Positions 42,682-51,174 of a stretch of 64,000 bases of DNA are shown in pieces. Source of the stretch: Larkinella humicola (lineage in GTDB: Bacteria > Bacteroidota > Bacteroidia > Cytophagales > Spirosomataceae); NCBI RefSeq assembly GCF_008727875.1, contig NZ_VTWS01000007.1, positions 248,001 to 312,000 of the forward strand. Direction: 5' to 3'. The notes beneath the pieces were generated by a model that had not been told where the DNA came from, made no database searches, and worked only from the letters and a program-made list of their open reading frames with translations. Position 1 is the first letter of the stretch, and each line of letters starts with the position of its first letter. A program made the position numbers and the translations under genes.

Positions 42682-43662
42682 ATGCAAATTTCCTTGCAAA
42701 CCTACCGACCCATTATCCTGAAATTTCAATCGCTGATTGCCCTGCTCCTGCTTTGCATCACGATCGGCGTTCTGTCTGACAAGTTTTTTACCGTGGCCAA
42801 CGGCTGGAACGTTCTGCGGCAAATCTCGGTCAACATCTGCATTTCCGTCGGCATGACGCTGGTGGTGCTGACGGCCGGCATCGACCTCTCCGTCGGTTCG
42901 GTGCTGGCGCTTTCGGGTGCCATTGCCGCCGGTTTGTTGCGAAATGGAATTGAACTCCCCGCCAATAATCTATACATCGGTTTTACGGTTTTCGGGGCCA
43001 TCGTTGCCGGAATTCTGACCGGTAGTTTGCTCGGCTGGTTCAACGGCTGGGCGATCACCCGGTTCAAACTGCCACCGTTTGTCGCCACCCTGGCCATGCT
43101 CACCATCGCCCGGGGTTTGACGATGCTCTGGACCGAAGGATTTCCCATCACCGGTTTGGGCGATTCGTTCACTTTCCTTGGAACCGGCTGGTTTTTAGGC
43201 ATTCCGCTCCCGGTATGGATTTCCGGTGGCATTGTTCTGGTCACGGTTTTACTCATGGATCAGACCCGGTTTGGCCGGTACGTCTACGCCATCGGCGGCA
43301 GCGAAAGCGCGGCCCGGCTGTCGGGCGTCAACATCAATCGCATCAAAATAGGGGTCTACACTCTGGCCGGTGCGCTGGCGGCAGTCGGTGGATTGCTGGT
43401 GACGTCCCGGCTGGATTCGGCGCAACCCAATGCCGGAACGAGCTACGAACTGGATTCCATCGCGGCCGTGGTCATTGGTGGCACCTCGCTGTCGGGCGGA
43501 CGGGGCAGCATCCTCGGCACGGTGCAGGGAGCGGTCATCATTGGCGTGTTGAACAACGGACTGGTGCTGCTGAACGTCTCGCCGTTCTGGCAGCAGGTTG
43601 TCAAGGGAATCGTCATTCTGCTGGCCGTTATCATCGACAAATCCAGCGCCAAAGGCGAGTAA
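42682..43662 (+). CDS. Sugar ABC importer permease (RbsC type)
   Basis: 326 residues with about eight to ten hydrophobic segments. Family markers are the early VLTAGIDLSVGSVLALSGAIAAG and the late VVIGGTSLSGGRGSILGTVQGAVIIGVLNNGLVL. The YAIGGSESAARLSGVNINRIKIGVY stretch is the cytoplasmic coupling loop that meets the ATPase. It probably works as a dimer. It starts 11 bases after the ATPase gene. The specificity of the system is set by the binding protein. Confidence 0.95.
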   Translation: MQISLQTYRPIILKFQSLIALLLLCITIGVLSDKFFTVANGWNVLRQISVNICISVGMTLVVLTAGIDLSVGSVLALSGAIAAGLLRNGIELPANNLYIGFTVFGAIVAGILTGSLLGWFNGWAITRFKLPPFVATLAMLTIARGLTMLWTEGFPITGLGDSFTFLGTGWFLGIPLPVWISGGIVLVTVLLMDQTRFGRYVYAIGGSESAARLSGVNINRIKIGVYTLAGALAAVGGLLVTSRLDSAQPNAGTSYELDSIAAVVIGGTSLSGGRGSILGTVQGAVIIGVLNNGLVLLNVSPFWQQVVKGIVILLAVIIDKSSAKGE

Positions 43663-43666
43663 GAAC

Positions 43667-45157
43667 ATGGAAAATAGCTTCATTCTGGCGATCGATCAGG
43701 GCACGAGCAGTACGAAAACGCTGCTGTTTAACGAACACGGAGAAGCCGTTGCGCGGGCATCGGAACCGCTCAGAACCCGGTATTACGGCGACGGTTACGT
43801 CGAGCAGGACCCTGAACAGCTATTCGCCAATGTGCTGGTTTCTGTCAAAAAATGCCTCGAAACTTTTGCAGCTCAGGGCGGTGATCTTCGGGCCATTCGG
43901 ACCTGTGGCATTTCAAACCAGCGCGAAACCTTCGTCGTCTGGGATCAGGCCGGTGTGCCGCTCTATAACGCCATCGTTTGGCAGTGCAAACGCTCGATCG
44001 AGGTGTGTGAGCGTCTCAAATCCGAAGGGCTGGAAGAGCAGGTAAAAACGAAAACCGGTCTGTTCATCGATCCTTATTTTTCGGGAACCAAACTGATCTG
44101 GCTCTACGAAAACAACGAAAAAGTGCGCCAGGCCGTCGATGCCGGAAATGCGTACTTTGGTACGGTCGATACGTGGCTGCTCTACCAGTTAACCGACGGC
44201 CAGGCCTATTTTACCGACTACACCAACGCATCTCGAACGCTGTTTTTTAACCTGAAAACGCTGGACTGGGACATGGAACTGCTGGCAGCTTTTGGTTTAT
44301 CCCAACTGAATCTCCCCCAGCCCAAACCGTCGGCTTTTTCGTTCGGCGCGTCGAATTTCAACGGTTTATTCGATCATCTTCTTCCAATTACTGCCCTCAT
44401 CGGCGACTCCCACGCGGCTGCGTTTGGCGAGGGGTGTTTTGAACCCGGCACCGCCAAGGCGACGTTGGGAACGGGCTGTTCCATCCTCATGAACATTGGC
44501 TCGGAGCTTCAGGAGTCAAAACGCGGAATGGTTTCCACGGTTTGCTGGAGCACTGAAGACCGCGTGGATTACGCCCTGGAAGGTGTGATCGTCACCTGCG
44601 GGGCCACCATCGAATGGCTAAAAAATAGCCTGAATCTCTTTGCTGAAAGCCGGGAAACCGAAGCGATGGCCACGGCCGTCAAAGACAACGGCGGGGTTTA
44701 CATCATCCCGGCGTTCAGCGGTTTGGGAGCGCCCCACTGGCAGATGGCCCGCAAGGCAACCATTTCCGGACTCACGTTCGGTTCCAGTAAAAACCACCTG
44801 GTGCGGGCGGCCCTGGAGTCGATTCCTTACCAGATCAAGGACGTCATTGTGGCGATGGAAGCGGATACCGGAATCCACCTGCAGGAATTGATGGTGAACG
44901 GTGGGATGACCGCTAACGGGTTTATCCTGCAATTTCTGGCGGATTTGCTCGGTAAAATGGTCGGCAACGGCGGCATGCCGGATGTTTCGGCGCTGGGTGC
45001 GGCTTACCTAGCCGGATTAAAAGCCGGTATTTATCCAGGTCTGACTCACCTCAAAAGTCTGAATACCGGAAAGAAGTCGATCTACCCGGAGGATTCCAAA
45101 ATGACCCGGATTCATTACGCTGGCTGGCTGGCGGCTCTGGGCGAAACCCGAAACTGA
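43667..45157 (+). CDS. FGGY-family carbohydrate kinase (glycerol kinase-like)
   Basis: 496 residues from ATG 43667, 4 bases after the permease stop; an in-frame ATG at 43598 lies inside the permease gene and is rejected. N-terminal phosphate motif AIDQGTSSTKTLLF (about 8-21), then GISNQRETFVVWD, and the second domain with GDSHAAAFGEG, ATLGTGCSILMN and the late GGMTANGFILQFLADLLG. It looks glycerol-kinase-like, but several FGGY members with that look phosphorylate ketoses. In this operon it should phosphorylate the ketose produced by the isomerase, such as apulose. Confidence 0.88.
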   Translation: MENSFILAIDQGTSSTKTLLFNEHGEAVARASEPLRTRYYGDGYVEQDPEQLFANVLVSVKKCLETFAAQGGDLRAIRTCGISNQRETFVVWDQAGVPLYNAIVWQCKRSIEVCERLKSEGLEEQVKTKTGLFIDPYFSGTKLIWLYENNEKVRQAVDAGNAYFGTVDTWLLYQLTDGQAYFTDYTNASRTLFFNLKTLDWDMELLAAFGLSQLNLPQPKPSAFSFGASNFNGLFDHLLPITALIGDSHAAAFGEGCFEPGTAKATLGTGCSILMNIGSELQESKRGMVSTVCWSTEDRVDYALEGVIVTCGATIEWLKNSLNLFAESRETEAMATAVKDNGGVYIIPAFSGLGAPHWQMARKATISGLTFGSSKNHLVRAALESIPYQIKDVIVAMEADTGIHLQELMVNGGMTANGFILQFLADLLGKMVGNGGMPDVSALGAAYLAGLKAGIYPGLTHLKSLNTGKKSIYPEDSKMTRIHYAGWLAALGETRN

Positions 45158-45228
45158 TTCTTTTTTTCTCCTTTCAAACGAACCACAAATCGCTCTTTCA
45201 ACTGAAGTGGGTAGTATTTTCTACACTG

Positions 45229-45247
45229 TGACACCATTATTGTGTCA
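45229..45247. promoter_or_regulatory. Dyad TGACAC-N7-GTGTCA, candidate enhancer site
   Basis: A perfect 19-bp dyad lies about 84 bp upstream of the -24 part of the sigma-54-like element at 45320-45336. The distance is typical for an activator site. The gap 45158-45383 is otherwise AT-rich and without genes. Confidence 0.45.
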
Positions 45248-45319
45248 TTCATGGGTACAACTTTTTACGAATAAAGCTAAAAACAGCCGTTTTTTGCCTC
45301 ATTAACGCCTTTTCCACAA

Positions 45320-45336
45320 TTGGCACGCATTTTTCT
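45320..45336 (+). promoter_or_regulatory. Sigma-54-like promoter TTGGCACGCATTTTTCT
   Basis: The -24 part TTGGCACG fits the consensus exactly. The -12 part reads TTTCT where TTGCT is expected. It would start transcription about 37 bases before the small membrane protein gene at 45384. Confidence 0.55.
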
Positions 45337-45383
45337 AATCAATAACCGTATCACAGTTTCATTAAACCAAAACAGGAAACGTC

Positions 45384-45548
45384 ATGGGAAATTTGCTTTA
45401 TGTCATTGCGGTGATTTTAATCATCATTTGGCTGGTAGGATTATTGGGCTTTGGTAGTTTTGGTATGGGTAACATCATCCACGTTTTGCTGGTGATCGCC
45501 GTCATTGCCATTATTTTACGATTGATTCGCGGAGACCGGGTTGTGTAG
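45384..45548 (+). CDS. lmo0937-family small membrane protein (54 residues)
   Basis: ATG 45384 to TAG 45546-45548 encodes 54 residues: a helix with VIAVILIIIWLVGLLG, a short GFGSFGMGN turn, a second helix with IIHVLLVIAVIAIILRLI, and a basic tail. This two-helix hairpin with the WLVG and GNIIHVLLV pattern matches the lmo0937/DUF5670 family, found in many stress regulons. The gene is short but has a good promoter candidate upstream and a strong terminator downstream, which supports it as real. Confidence 0.85.
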   Translation: MGNLLYVIAVILIIIWLVGLLGFGSFGMGNIIHVLLVIAVIAIILRLIRGDRVV

Positions 45549-45576
45549 ATAGCCGAAATCAACAGACTATATAGGT

Positions 45577-45606
45577 AAAGCCTCCGGAGTTTTCCGGAGG
45601 CTTTTT
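45577..45606 (+). terminator. Intrinsic terminator after the small membrane protein gene
   Basis: Perfect stem AAAGCCTCCGGA and its complement with a 4-nt loop and a T run. It lies 28 bases after the stop. Confidence 0.93.
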
Positions 45607-45693
45607 GCTTTTCAATCAATTTTCTTCTCCCCGTTAAACCTTCGCTGCCAATACGCATCCAAAACACATTAACGAACAACAATTCATACGAAC

Positions 45694-46095
45694 ATGAAAA
45701 GGATACTGATAATGGTAACAGCCGTAACTCTGATGATTGGCGGTTGTACGACGCAAAGGCCAATATCAAATGACGGACGGTATGACCGGACCAATGACCG
45801 CTACGACCGCAATGATGATCGGTATGGTCGTTACGACAACCCCAACGTTCGGGAAATCCCTCTTGAAAATAAACTGGAACGCTGGCAGAACGAACTGAAC
45901 CTGACCAACCGCCAGAAACGCGAAATCAGGAACATTCAGGATCGCTACGAGCGCCGGGGCCTGACCCGCAATGAACGCAACGACCGTCGGGAATACCGGC
46001 AGTTGCAGCAACAGAAACGGAAAGATTTACTCTCCGTGCTGACTTCCCGGCAACGCGACCGGCTTTATCAACTGGAACAACGAAACCGGAGCTAA
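45694..46095 (+). CDS. Small basic lipoprotein, unknown function
   Basis: 133 residues. A lipoprotein signal ends at IGGC (about residue 18). Then comes a low-complexity stretch with repeats of the type YDRxNDRY (about 28-48), followed by a highly charged helical domain (about 58-133) with NLTNRQKREIRNIQDRYERR and LTSRQRDRLYQLEQ. The helical part has the flavour of CpxP/Spy-type periplasmic proteins, though no LTxxQ pair is clear enough for firm assignment. It is monocistronic after a terminator. Confidence 0.72.
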   Translation: MKRILIMVTAVTLMIGGCTTQRPISNDGRYDRTNDRYDRNDDRYGRYDNPNVREIPLENKLERWQNELNLTNRQKREIRNIQDRYERRGLTRNERNDRREYRQLQQQKRKDLLSVLTSRQRDRLYQLEQRNRS

Positions 46096-46194
46096 AACCG
46101 GCACAGGCTAATGAACGATGGGCACCCGAACGGTGCCCTTTTTCTTTTTTCGGGAAATCAATACCTTGCCGCCCAATCCCCTTCCTGAACCTTC

Positions 46195-47310
46195 ATGAAA
46201 AACCGTTCCCTTACCCTGCTTATCAGCCTGTCTTTTCTGTGTTTTCTCCCTCCCTGGTTGGCCGGCCAATCCAAACCGCCCAAACGAAAAACGACAGTTT
46301 CCATCGTGGGCGACCAATTCTACATCAACGGCAAACCCACCTTCCAAGGGCGCACCTGGAACGGCCACAAGATCGAAGGGCTTTTGCCCAATTCCCGCAT
46401 GGTGCAGGGCATTTTTGACGACCGCAACCCGGAAACCCGCCCCAAGTGGGCCTATCCCGACACCAAAACCTGGGACCCCAACCGCAACACCGCGGAGTTC
46501 GTGGCCGCCATGCCGGTTTGGAAAAAACACGGTTTGCTGGCCATCACCCTCAATTTGCAGGGCGGAAGCCCGGAAGGTTACTCCAAAAACCAGCCTTGGA
46601 TCAATTCGATGTTCAACCCAAACGGCAGTTATGAACCTCACTTTGCCAACCGGCTCAAGCGAATTCTGGACAAAGCCGACGAGCTGGGCATGGTGGTCAT
46701 TCTTGGTTTGTTCTATTTCGGCCAGGATGAGTACTTAAAAAATGAAGCGGCTGTCGTCAATGCCGTGGACAACACGATGGAAATTTTGGCTAATGGCGGT
46801 TACCGGAATGTGTTGATCGAAATCAACAACGAGTGTGACATTCGGTATGACCACGACATTTTGAAGGCGGAGCGGGTTCATGAGCTGATCCGGCACGTGA
46901 AGGCAAAGAAACAAAACGGCCACCGGTTTCTGGTCAGCACGAGCTACAGTGGCGGAAAAATCCCGCAAGAGAACGTGGTGCGGGAAGCTGATTACCTGAT
47001 TCTACACGGCAATGGTGTGAAAGAGGCCGCCAAAATTGCCGACATGGTTCAGCAGACCCGCGCCGTGGCCGGGTACCGCCCCATGCCGCTGGTCTTCAAC
47101 GAAGACGATCATTTCGATTTCGACAAACCCACCAACAATTTTCAGACCGCTACCAGCGTCTATGCATCCTGGGGATTCTTCGATTACCGCCTGAAGGACG
47201 AAGGTTTCAACGACGGTTATCAATCTATTCCCGTCAACTGGCAGATCAGCTCACCGCGGAAAAAAGCGTTTTTTGATTACCTGAAGAAAATGACGGGCGG
47301 TTTGCCCTGA
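46195..47310 (+). CDS. Secreted clan GH-A-like (beta/alpha)8 enzyme, unclassified
   Basis: 371 residues with a signal peptide (about 1-25). The pattern of strands and helices, for example HGLLAITLNLQGG and ELGMVVILGLFYFGQ, fits a TIM barrel. A strand ends in VLIEINNECD with N212-E213, the NE pair of clan GH-A acid/base sites, and a later strand has PLVFNEDDHF with E303 as a possible nucleophile. It lacks the usual W/Y signatures I would expect for a specific GH5 subfamily. It is convergent with a GH43 gene, so a shared polysaccharide target is possible. Confidence 0.68.
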   Translation: MKNRSLTLLISLSFLCFLPPWLAGQSKPPKRKTTVSIVGDQFYINGKPTFQGRTWNGHKIEGLLPNSRMVQGIFDDRNPETRPKWAYPDTKTWDPNRNTAEFVAAMPVWKKHGLLAITLNLQGGSPEGYSKNQPWINSMFNPNGSYEPHFANRLKRILDKADELGMVVILGLFYFGQDEYLKNEAAVVNAVDNTMEILANGGYRNVLIEINNECDIRYDHDILKAERVHELIRHVKAKKQNGHRFLVSTSYSGGKIPQENVVREADYLILHGNGVKEAAKIADMVQQTRAVAGYRPMPLVFNEDDHFDFDKPTNNFQTATSVYASWGFFDYRLKDEGFNDGYQSIPVNWQISSPRKKAFFDYLKKMTGGLP

Positions 47311-47326
47311 AAACCGGTCTGGTTTT

Positions 47327-48892
47327 TCAATGATACTGCATCCCGATGGACCGCACGACCCCGTAGCCTGGTTTTTCACCCGAAACACTCAGGCCAATGC
47401 GCGGGGCACGATCCCAGCGGGGCAGGTAGCCGCCACTGACCGGCATCGCCATTAAAGATTCCGGTTTTCCTCCTTCCGTTGACCAGAAAAAATCATAAAG
47501 CTGGCCGAAACGGCTTTTTAGCTGCAAATGAACCGCAGCGGTTGTCGTCGGCAGTGATTGTGATTTCAGGATTTGCCGGACACCCTCTTTCACCTGCCAG
47601 AGTTCCAGCGTTCCCTGGCGAACCCCAAACCCCAGCGCATTCGCAGCATCGCCGTAAAGCGTGATGCTTTGCACCACATCCGGTTGCGGCTCAACCGTGG
47701 TTGAGAAAGTATAAGTGCCTTTTTTAACCACAAATCCCAGAAAATTCCCGATTGGCGTAGCGACGGTGTTCTGCATTTTGAACGAACCACCTGCCACGTT
47801 GAACACCGGTTTTGGCAAGCTGACATCCCACACCCAGGGCAAATCACCCCCCGGTTTTTCAAAGTTAACAGCCAGATTTCCGTCCGTTTTCTGCCCCACT
47901 CGGGTGGGCGATTCGGCCTGCGCGGGCGTCGTGGTTCCATACCGGAAAACCGGCCACTGCGTTTTTTCATCCCAAACCAGCTCACTCAGAACACCCTGGC
48001 GGCCCGTAAACGTAAAATCGGTGCCATTGTAGGCGTGATGCAAATAGAAATAGCGGTTGTCGGGGGTCGTCACGACGGTTCCGTGTCCGGGGCATTTCCA
48101 GGTATCGTCGCCCACCAGCACCGGGTTGCCGGCGTATTTTTCCCACGGCCCCTGCAGTTTTTCGGCGCGAGCAAAACCGACCTGGTAGTTGCAATTGGCT
48201 CCGCAACAGGTATTGCCCGAATAGAGCATGTAGAAATACCGCCCCCTTTTAAACAAAGCCTGCCCTTCGGCGCCACCCGCTTCCCAGTTGCCGCGTTCCG
48301 CCGTTAGCAAAGTGAACGCCTTGCCGGTCACCTTCAACCCATCGGGCGACAGTTCGGCCCCCAATAGCTCGATGGCCTTTCCTTTGTCCAGCCCGTAGGC
48401 TTTCCAGGTGATGTAGCGTTTCCCCTGATCTTCCAGCACAAAGGCGTCGATGGCCTCAGACGTCCATTCGAGCAGGACGCCCTGATCGGAAAAGCCTTTC
48501 CGCAGGTCGCGGGTGGTGGCCACGCCGATGAACGAACGCTGGTCTGATTTCCGGCGGGCTGTATAATAGACGTAAAAAATCCCGTTGCGGTGATACAGTT
48601 CCGGCGCCCAGAAACTCCCCATCGTCCATTCGGGCAGGGCGGTGAAAACCGGGCCTATATACGCCCAGTTGACCAGGTCCTTCGACGAATAAATTGGGTA
48701 GGCGGGTGCCCATTCAGACGACGTACCAGCCGCGTAGTAGGTGTCGCCCACGCGGATGACCGACGGATCGGCAAAATCACCGGCAATAACCGGATTGCGG
48801 TACGTAACCGTCGGACTTGGTTGCGGACCTGACTGCGCCAGACCCTGAAAAAATAAAAAAAATGTAGCAATGGTTATATAAATTGACTTCAT
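47327..48892 (-). CDS. Glycoside hydrolase family 43 enzyme, secreted
   Basis: 521 residues with a signal peptide (about 1-19). Residues about 30-320 form the five-bladed propeller of GH43: the general base aspartate in NPVIAGDFADPSVIRVGDTYY, the pKa-tuning aspartate in EAIDAFVLED and the acid glutamate near GNWEAGGAEGQALF. Residues about 340-521 are a beta-sandwich. GH43 enzymes remove arabinose, xylose or galactose side chains of plant polysaccharides. A TACTTTTG box at 48941 suits its promoter. Fits a plant-glycan lifestyle along with the neighbouring sugar operon. Confidence 0.92.
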   Translation of the reverse strand: MKSIYITIATFFLFFQGLAQSGPQPSPTVTYRNPVIAGDFADPSVIRVGDTYYAAGTSSEWAPAYPIYSSKDLVNWAYIGPVFTALPEWTMGSFWAPELYHRNGIFYVYYTARRKSDQRSFIGVATTRDLRKGFSDQGVLLEWTSEAIDAFVLEDQGKRYITWKAYGLDKGKAIELLGAELSPDGLKVTGKAFTLLTAERGNWEAGGAEGQALFKRGRYFYMLYSGNTCCGANCNYQVGFARAEKLQGPWEKYAGNPVLVGDDTWKCPGHGTVVTTPDNRYFYLHHAYNGTDFTFTGRQGVLSELVWDEKTQWPVFRYGTTTPAQAESPTRVGQKTDGNLAVNFEKPGGDLPWVWDVSLPKPVFNVAGGSFKMQNTVATPIGNFLGFVVKKGTYTFSTTVEPQPDVVQSITLYGDAANALGFGVRQGTLELWQVKEGVRQILKSQSLPTTTAAVHLQLKSRFGQLYDFFWSTEGGKPESLMAMPVSGGYLPRWDRAPRIGLSVSGEKPGYGVVRSIGMQYH

Positions 48893-48940
48893 GCGCTATT
48901 TTTAGTTACTGAATGATCAGGCTGACCCGATTTCGTTGAA

Positions 48941-48948
48941 CAAAAGTA
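48941..48948 (-). promoter_or_regulatory. Candidate -7 box TACTTTTG for the GH43 gene
   Basis: Exact TAnnTTTG match on the minus strand, about 49 bases upstream of the ATG at 48892. No clear -33 TTTG. The intergenic gap is only 106 bases and divergent. Confidence 0.4.
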
Positions 48949-48998
48949 CGCGTTCGCAGCTATATAGTACGTGAAAAGTAAAATCCATTCCGCGCCCG

Positions 48999-49766
48999 AT
49001 GAACAGCTTCTTTCTGATAGCCCTGGCCACCTTGCTGGTCGCCCAGCCCGACGACGAAAACAAGAAAAGTCGCCGGATGAAGAACCGGATTGAACGCCGG
49101 GAATTTCAGAATTCGATTGAGGAAGTCACCTACCACGATCGTTGGAAACGCGTGGCAACCTTCCGCGTGTATGACAAAGCCAACCGGCGGCTTTTGGAAG
49201 AACATTACCGGGATTTTCAGCTCCGAATCCGCCACGGACAAACCCGGGCCTGGTATCCGAACGGACAACTGCACTGGACCTGCGATTTTAAAGATAGCCA
49301 GATCAACGGCCCCTATTTTTCGTATTATGAAGATGGCTCCCCGAAACGCCGGGAATTATACAAACTGGGAACAGCCCGGAAAGGCGAATGTTTTACGCCC
49401 GAAGGAACACCGGTCGAGTGCCAGCCTCTTATCAAAAAAGCAGAATTTGAAGGCGGTAAAAAGCAATTTATCACCGTATTGAAGGAGCGGCTTCGTCACA
49501 TTCAGCCCACCGAACCATCGGTTTTTTTCACGCTGGAAGGAACCCTGTCGGAAGAGGGCATTCTGTTTGGCCTCAAGCCACTGGCCTACATCCAAAACCG
49601 CCCCCCGGCCGAGCGCGAACTGGCCCGTCAACTCGTAACGGCTCTGCGAGATATGCCCCGTTGGCAACCCGTTATCGTTGATGATCAGCCCATTGCCAGC
49701 GATTTACTGATTAGTATCTACTTCAGCAATGGCAAAGTCTACGGCGGCAGTTACGACATCCAGTAA
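48999..49766 (+). CDS. MORN-like (YwqK-type) protein with TonB-C-like end
   Basis: 255 residues; the N-terminus is hydrophobic (about 1-15) and may be a signal sequence. The middle (about 70-120) has MORN_2-like repeats: GQTRAWYPNGQLHWTCDFKDSQINGPYFSYYEDGSPK. The C-terminal ~80 residues, with LARQLVTALRDMPRWQPVIVDDQPIASDLLISIYF, resemble the C-terminal domain of TonB-like proteins. YwqK-type names come from weak matches to a toxin-antitoxin locus and should not be taken as function. Probably an envelope protein. No partner gene is adjacent. Confidence 0.72.
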   Translation: MNSFFLIALATLLVAQPDDENKKSRRMKNRIERREFQNSIEEVTYHDRWKRVATFRVYDKANRRLLEEHYRDFQLRIRHGQTRAWYPNGQLHWTCDFKDSQINGPYFSYYEDGSPKRRELYKLGTARKGECFTPEGTPVECQPLIKKAEFEGGKKQFITVLKERLRHIQPTEPSVFFTLEGTLSEEGILFGLKPLAYIQNRPPAERELARQLVTALRDMPRWQPVIVDDQPIASDLLISIYFSNGKVYGGSYDIQ

Positions 49767-49855
49767 CGCCAGGCCGGTAGGGCCAACCACCCAACCTCTT
49801 CACCCAACTTTCATGGGTCAGCCCTCCCCTGACTTATAAAAAAAATCAAAAAAAA

Positions 49856-49902
49856 TTGCGTAGTCAAATAGCTACACGTAAATTTGTAGCCAAATGACTA
49901 CA
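49856..49902 (+). promoter_or_regulatory. Promoter TTG-N20-TAAATTTG overlapped by a two-part operator
   Basis: TTG at 49856-49858 and TAAATTTG at 49879-49886 have a 20-bp spacer, a good Bacteroidota housekeeping promoter. TAGTCAAATAGCTACA (49861-49876) and TGTAGCCAAATGACTA (49885-49900) are an inverted pair (13 of 16 positions). One half lies in the spacer, the other just after the -7 box and within 4 bases of the arsR-type ATG. A repressor bound here would block RNA polymerase directly. Confidence 0.7.
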
Positions 49903-49904
49903 CA

Positions 49905-50228
49905 ATGAATTTACGACGAGATGTATTCCAGGCCCTGGCCGACCCGACCCGCCGGGCCATCCTGCTGCTGGTGGCTTCCCACTCAATGACGGCAGGAGCC
50001 ATCGCATCCAATTTTGACACCGCAAGACCGACCGTTTCCAAACATTTGCAAATACTGACCGAGTGCGAATTGCTGGAACAACACCAAAACGGCCGGGAAA
50101 TGTACTATTCCATCAATGCGAAAAAGATGAAAGAAGTAGCGGATTTTATCGAACCATTCCGTGCAATGTGGGATGATCGGTTCAACAAATTGGAAACCCT
50201 AATGAAAAATTATAAACCCGGGCAATAG
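49905..50228 (+). CDS. ArsR-family winged-helix regulator
   Basis: 107 residues. Typical ArsR layout: [30 protein letters not shown], then the recognition helix [34 protein letters not shown]. No cysteine motif for metal binding (no CxC in the recognition helix), so it is not a classical arsenic or zinc sensor; it is more like SdpR-type autorepressors. It starts within 4 bases of the operator pair above and heads an operon with SRPBCC and DoxX genes, a frequent arrangement. Autorepression is likely. Confidence 0.9.
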   Translation: MNLRRDVFQALADPTRRAILLLVASHSMTAGAIASNFDTARPTVSKHLQILTECELLEQHQNGREMYYSINAKKMKEVADFIEPFRAMWDDRFNKLETLMKNYKPGQ

Positions 50229-50247
50229 ACGGATACAACAGGCTGGT

Positions 50248-50730
50248 ATGGAACGAAAAACAAAAATAATGGCCGAAGACGGCAAACAGGAATTGGTGAT
50301 CACGCGGGAATTTGAATTGCCCGTATCGTTACTTTTCAAAGCCTACACAGAAGCTGATCTGGTGGCGCAATGGATGGGAACGAAGGTGCTGAAACTTGAA
50401 AATAAAAAGCACGGCAGTTGGCAATTTGAAACCGCCGATGCGCAGGGAAACGTAGTATTTCAGTCCCATGGCGTGATTCATGAATTGGTACCGAACCGGA
50501 AAATCACCCGTACCTTCGAGATGGAGAACACGCCCGGTTCGGCGATCCGATTTGAGGCTCAGCTTGAATTCCTGGAATTTGATCACCTGACCGACGACAC
50601 CAGCAAACTCACGATGCACATTGTCTACCGATCCGTGGCCCTCCGGGACCAGATGCTGCGGCTCCCCTTTGCCCAGGGCATCAACATGGCTCACAACCGT
50701 TTACAGGACATCGTACGCCAATTAAACTAA
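50248..50730 (+). CDS. SRPBCC (AHSA1-like) domain protein
   Basis: 160 residues, one SRPBCC/AHSA1-like domain. Marker phrases are ITREFELPVSLLFKAYTEADLVAQWMG and MTLHIVYRSV-like strand near 120-130, read here as LTMHIVYRSVALRDQML. The fold makes a hydrophobic cavity for lipids or other small molecules. It begins 19 bases after the arsR gene, in the frequent ArsR-SRPBCC pair. The ligand is unknown, but it may be the effector-linked partner of the repressor. Confidence 0.88.
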   Translation: MERKTKIMAEDGKQELVITREFELPVSLLFKAYTEADLVAQWMGTKVLKLENKKHGSWQFETADAQGNVVFQSHGVIHELVPNRKITRTFEMENTPGSAIRFEAQLEFLEFDHLTDDTSKLTMHIVYRSVALRDQMLRLPFAQGINMAHNRLQDIVRQLN

Positions 50731-50736
50731 CCGGAA

Positions 50737-51126
50737 ATGAAAAAGAGAACTACAGTAATCTACTGGATTGCCACGATCTGGCTGGCCCTGGGAATGCTGT
50801 CAACCGGAATCGTACAATTGATTAAAATGAAAGAAGAAGTTGACATGATGACCCGGTTAGGCTATCCCGTCTATTTTTTAACGTTGATCGGAATTTGGAA
50901 AATAGCCGGTGTTATCGCCATCCTCATCCCTAAATTCCCGTTACTCAAGGAATGGACCTATGCCGGCTTTTTCTTCGCTATGTCGGGGGCGGTTTTTTCT
51001 CATTTAGTCGTACGGGATGACGCTAAAGAATTGTTTGGCCCCCTATTATTGCTAATCTTAATCGGTGTATCCTGGTCTTTCAGGCCGGTGGACCGAAGGT
51101 TTACTATGAGCCTGTCAGTAGGATGA
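50737..51126 (+). CDS. DoxX-family membrane protein
   Basis: 129 residues with four hydrophobic segments (about 8-28, 46-68, 76-96 and 100-118). The pattern ARxxF is absent, but IGIWKIAGVIAILIPKFPLLKEWTYAGFFFAMSGA is typical of DoxX. It starts 6 bases after the SRPBCC gene. DoxX proteins are linked to redox or thiol stress at the membrane in some bacteria; the role here is not known. Third gene of the ArsR operon. Confidence 0.87.
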   Translation: MKKRTTVIYWIATIWLALGMLSTGIVQLIKMKEEVDMMTRLGYPVYFLTLIGIWKIAGVIAILIPKFPLLKEWTYAGFFFAMSGAVFSHLVVRDDAKELFGPLLLLILIGVSWSFRPVDRRFTMSLSVG

Positions 51127-51174
51127 TGAAGGCTTGAATCAACAGTTAGAAAAAACGTATAAAAATCTATCAGA

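Noticed and set aside
48999-49766. Toxin-antitoxin annotation from the YwqK-like repeats
   Set aside because: MORN-like repeats alone are not evidence of an antitoxin, and no toxin gene is adjacent.
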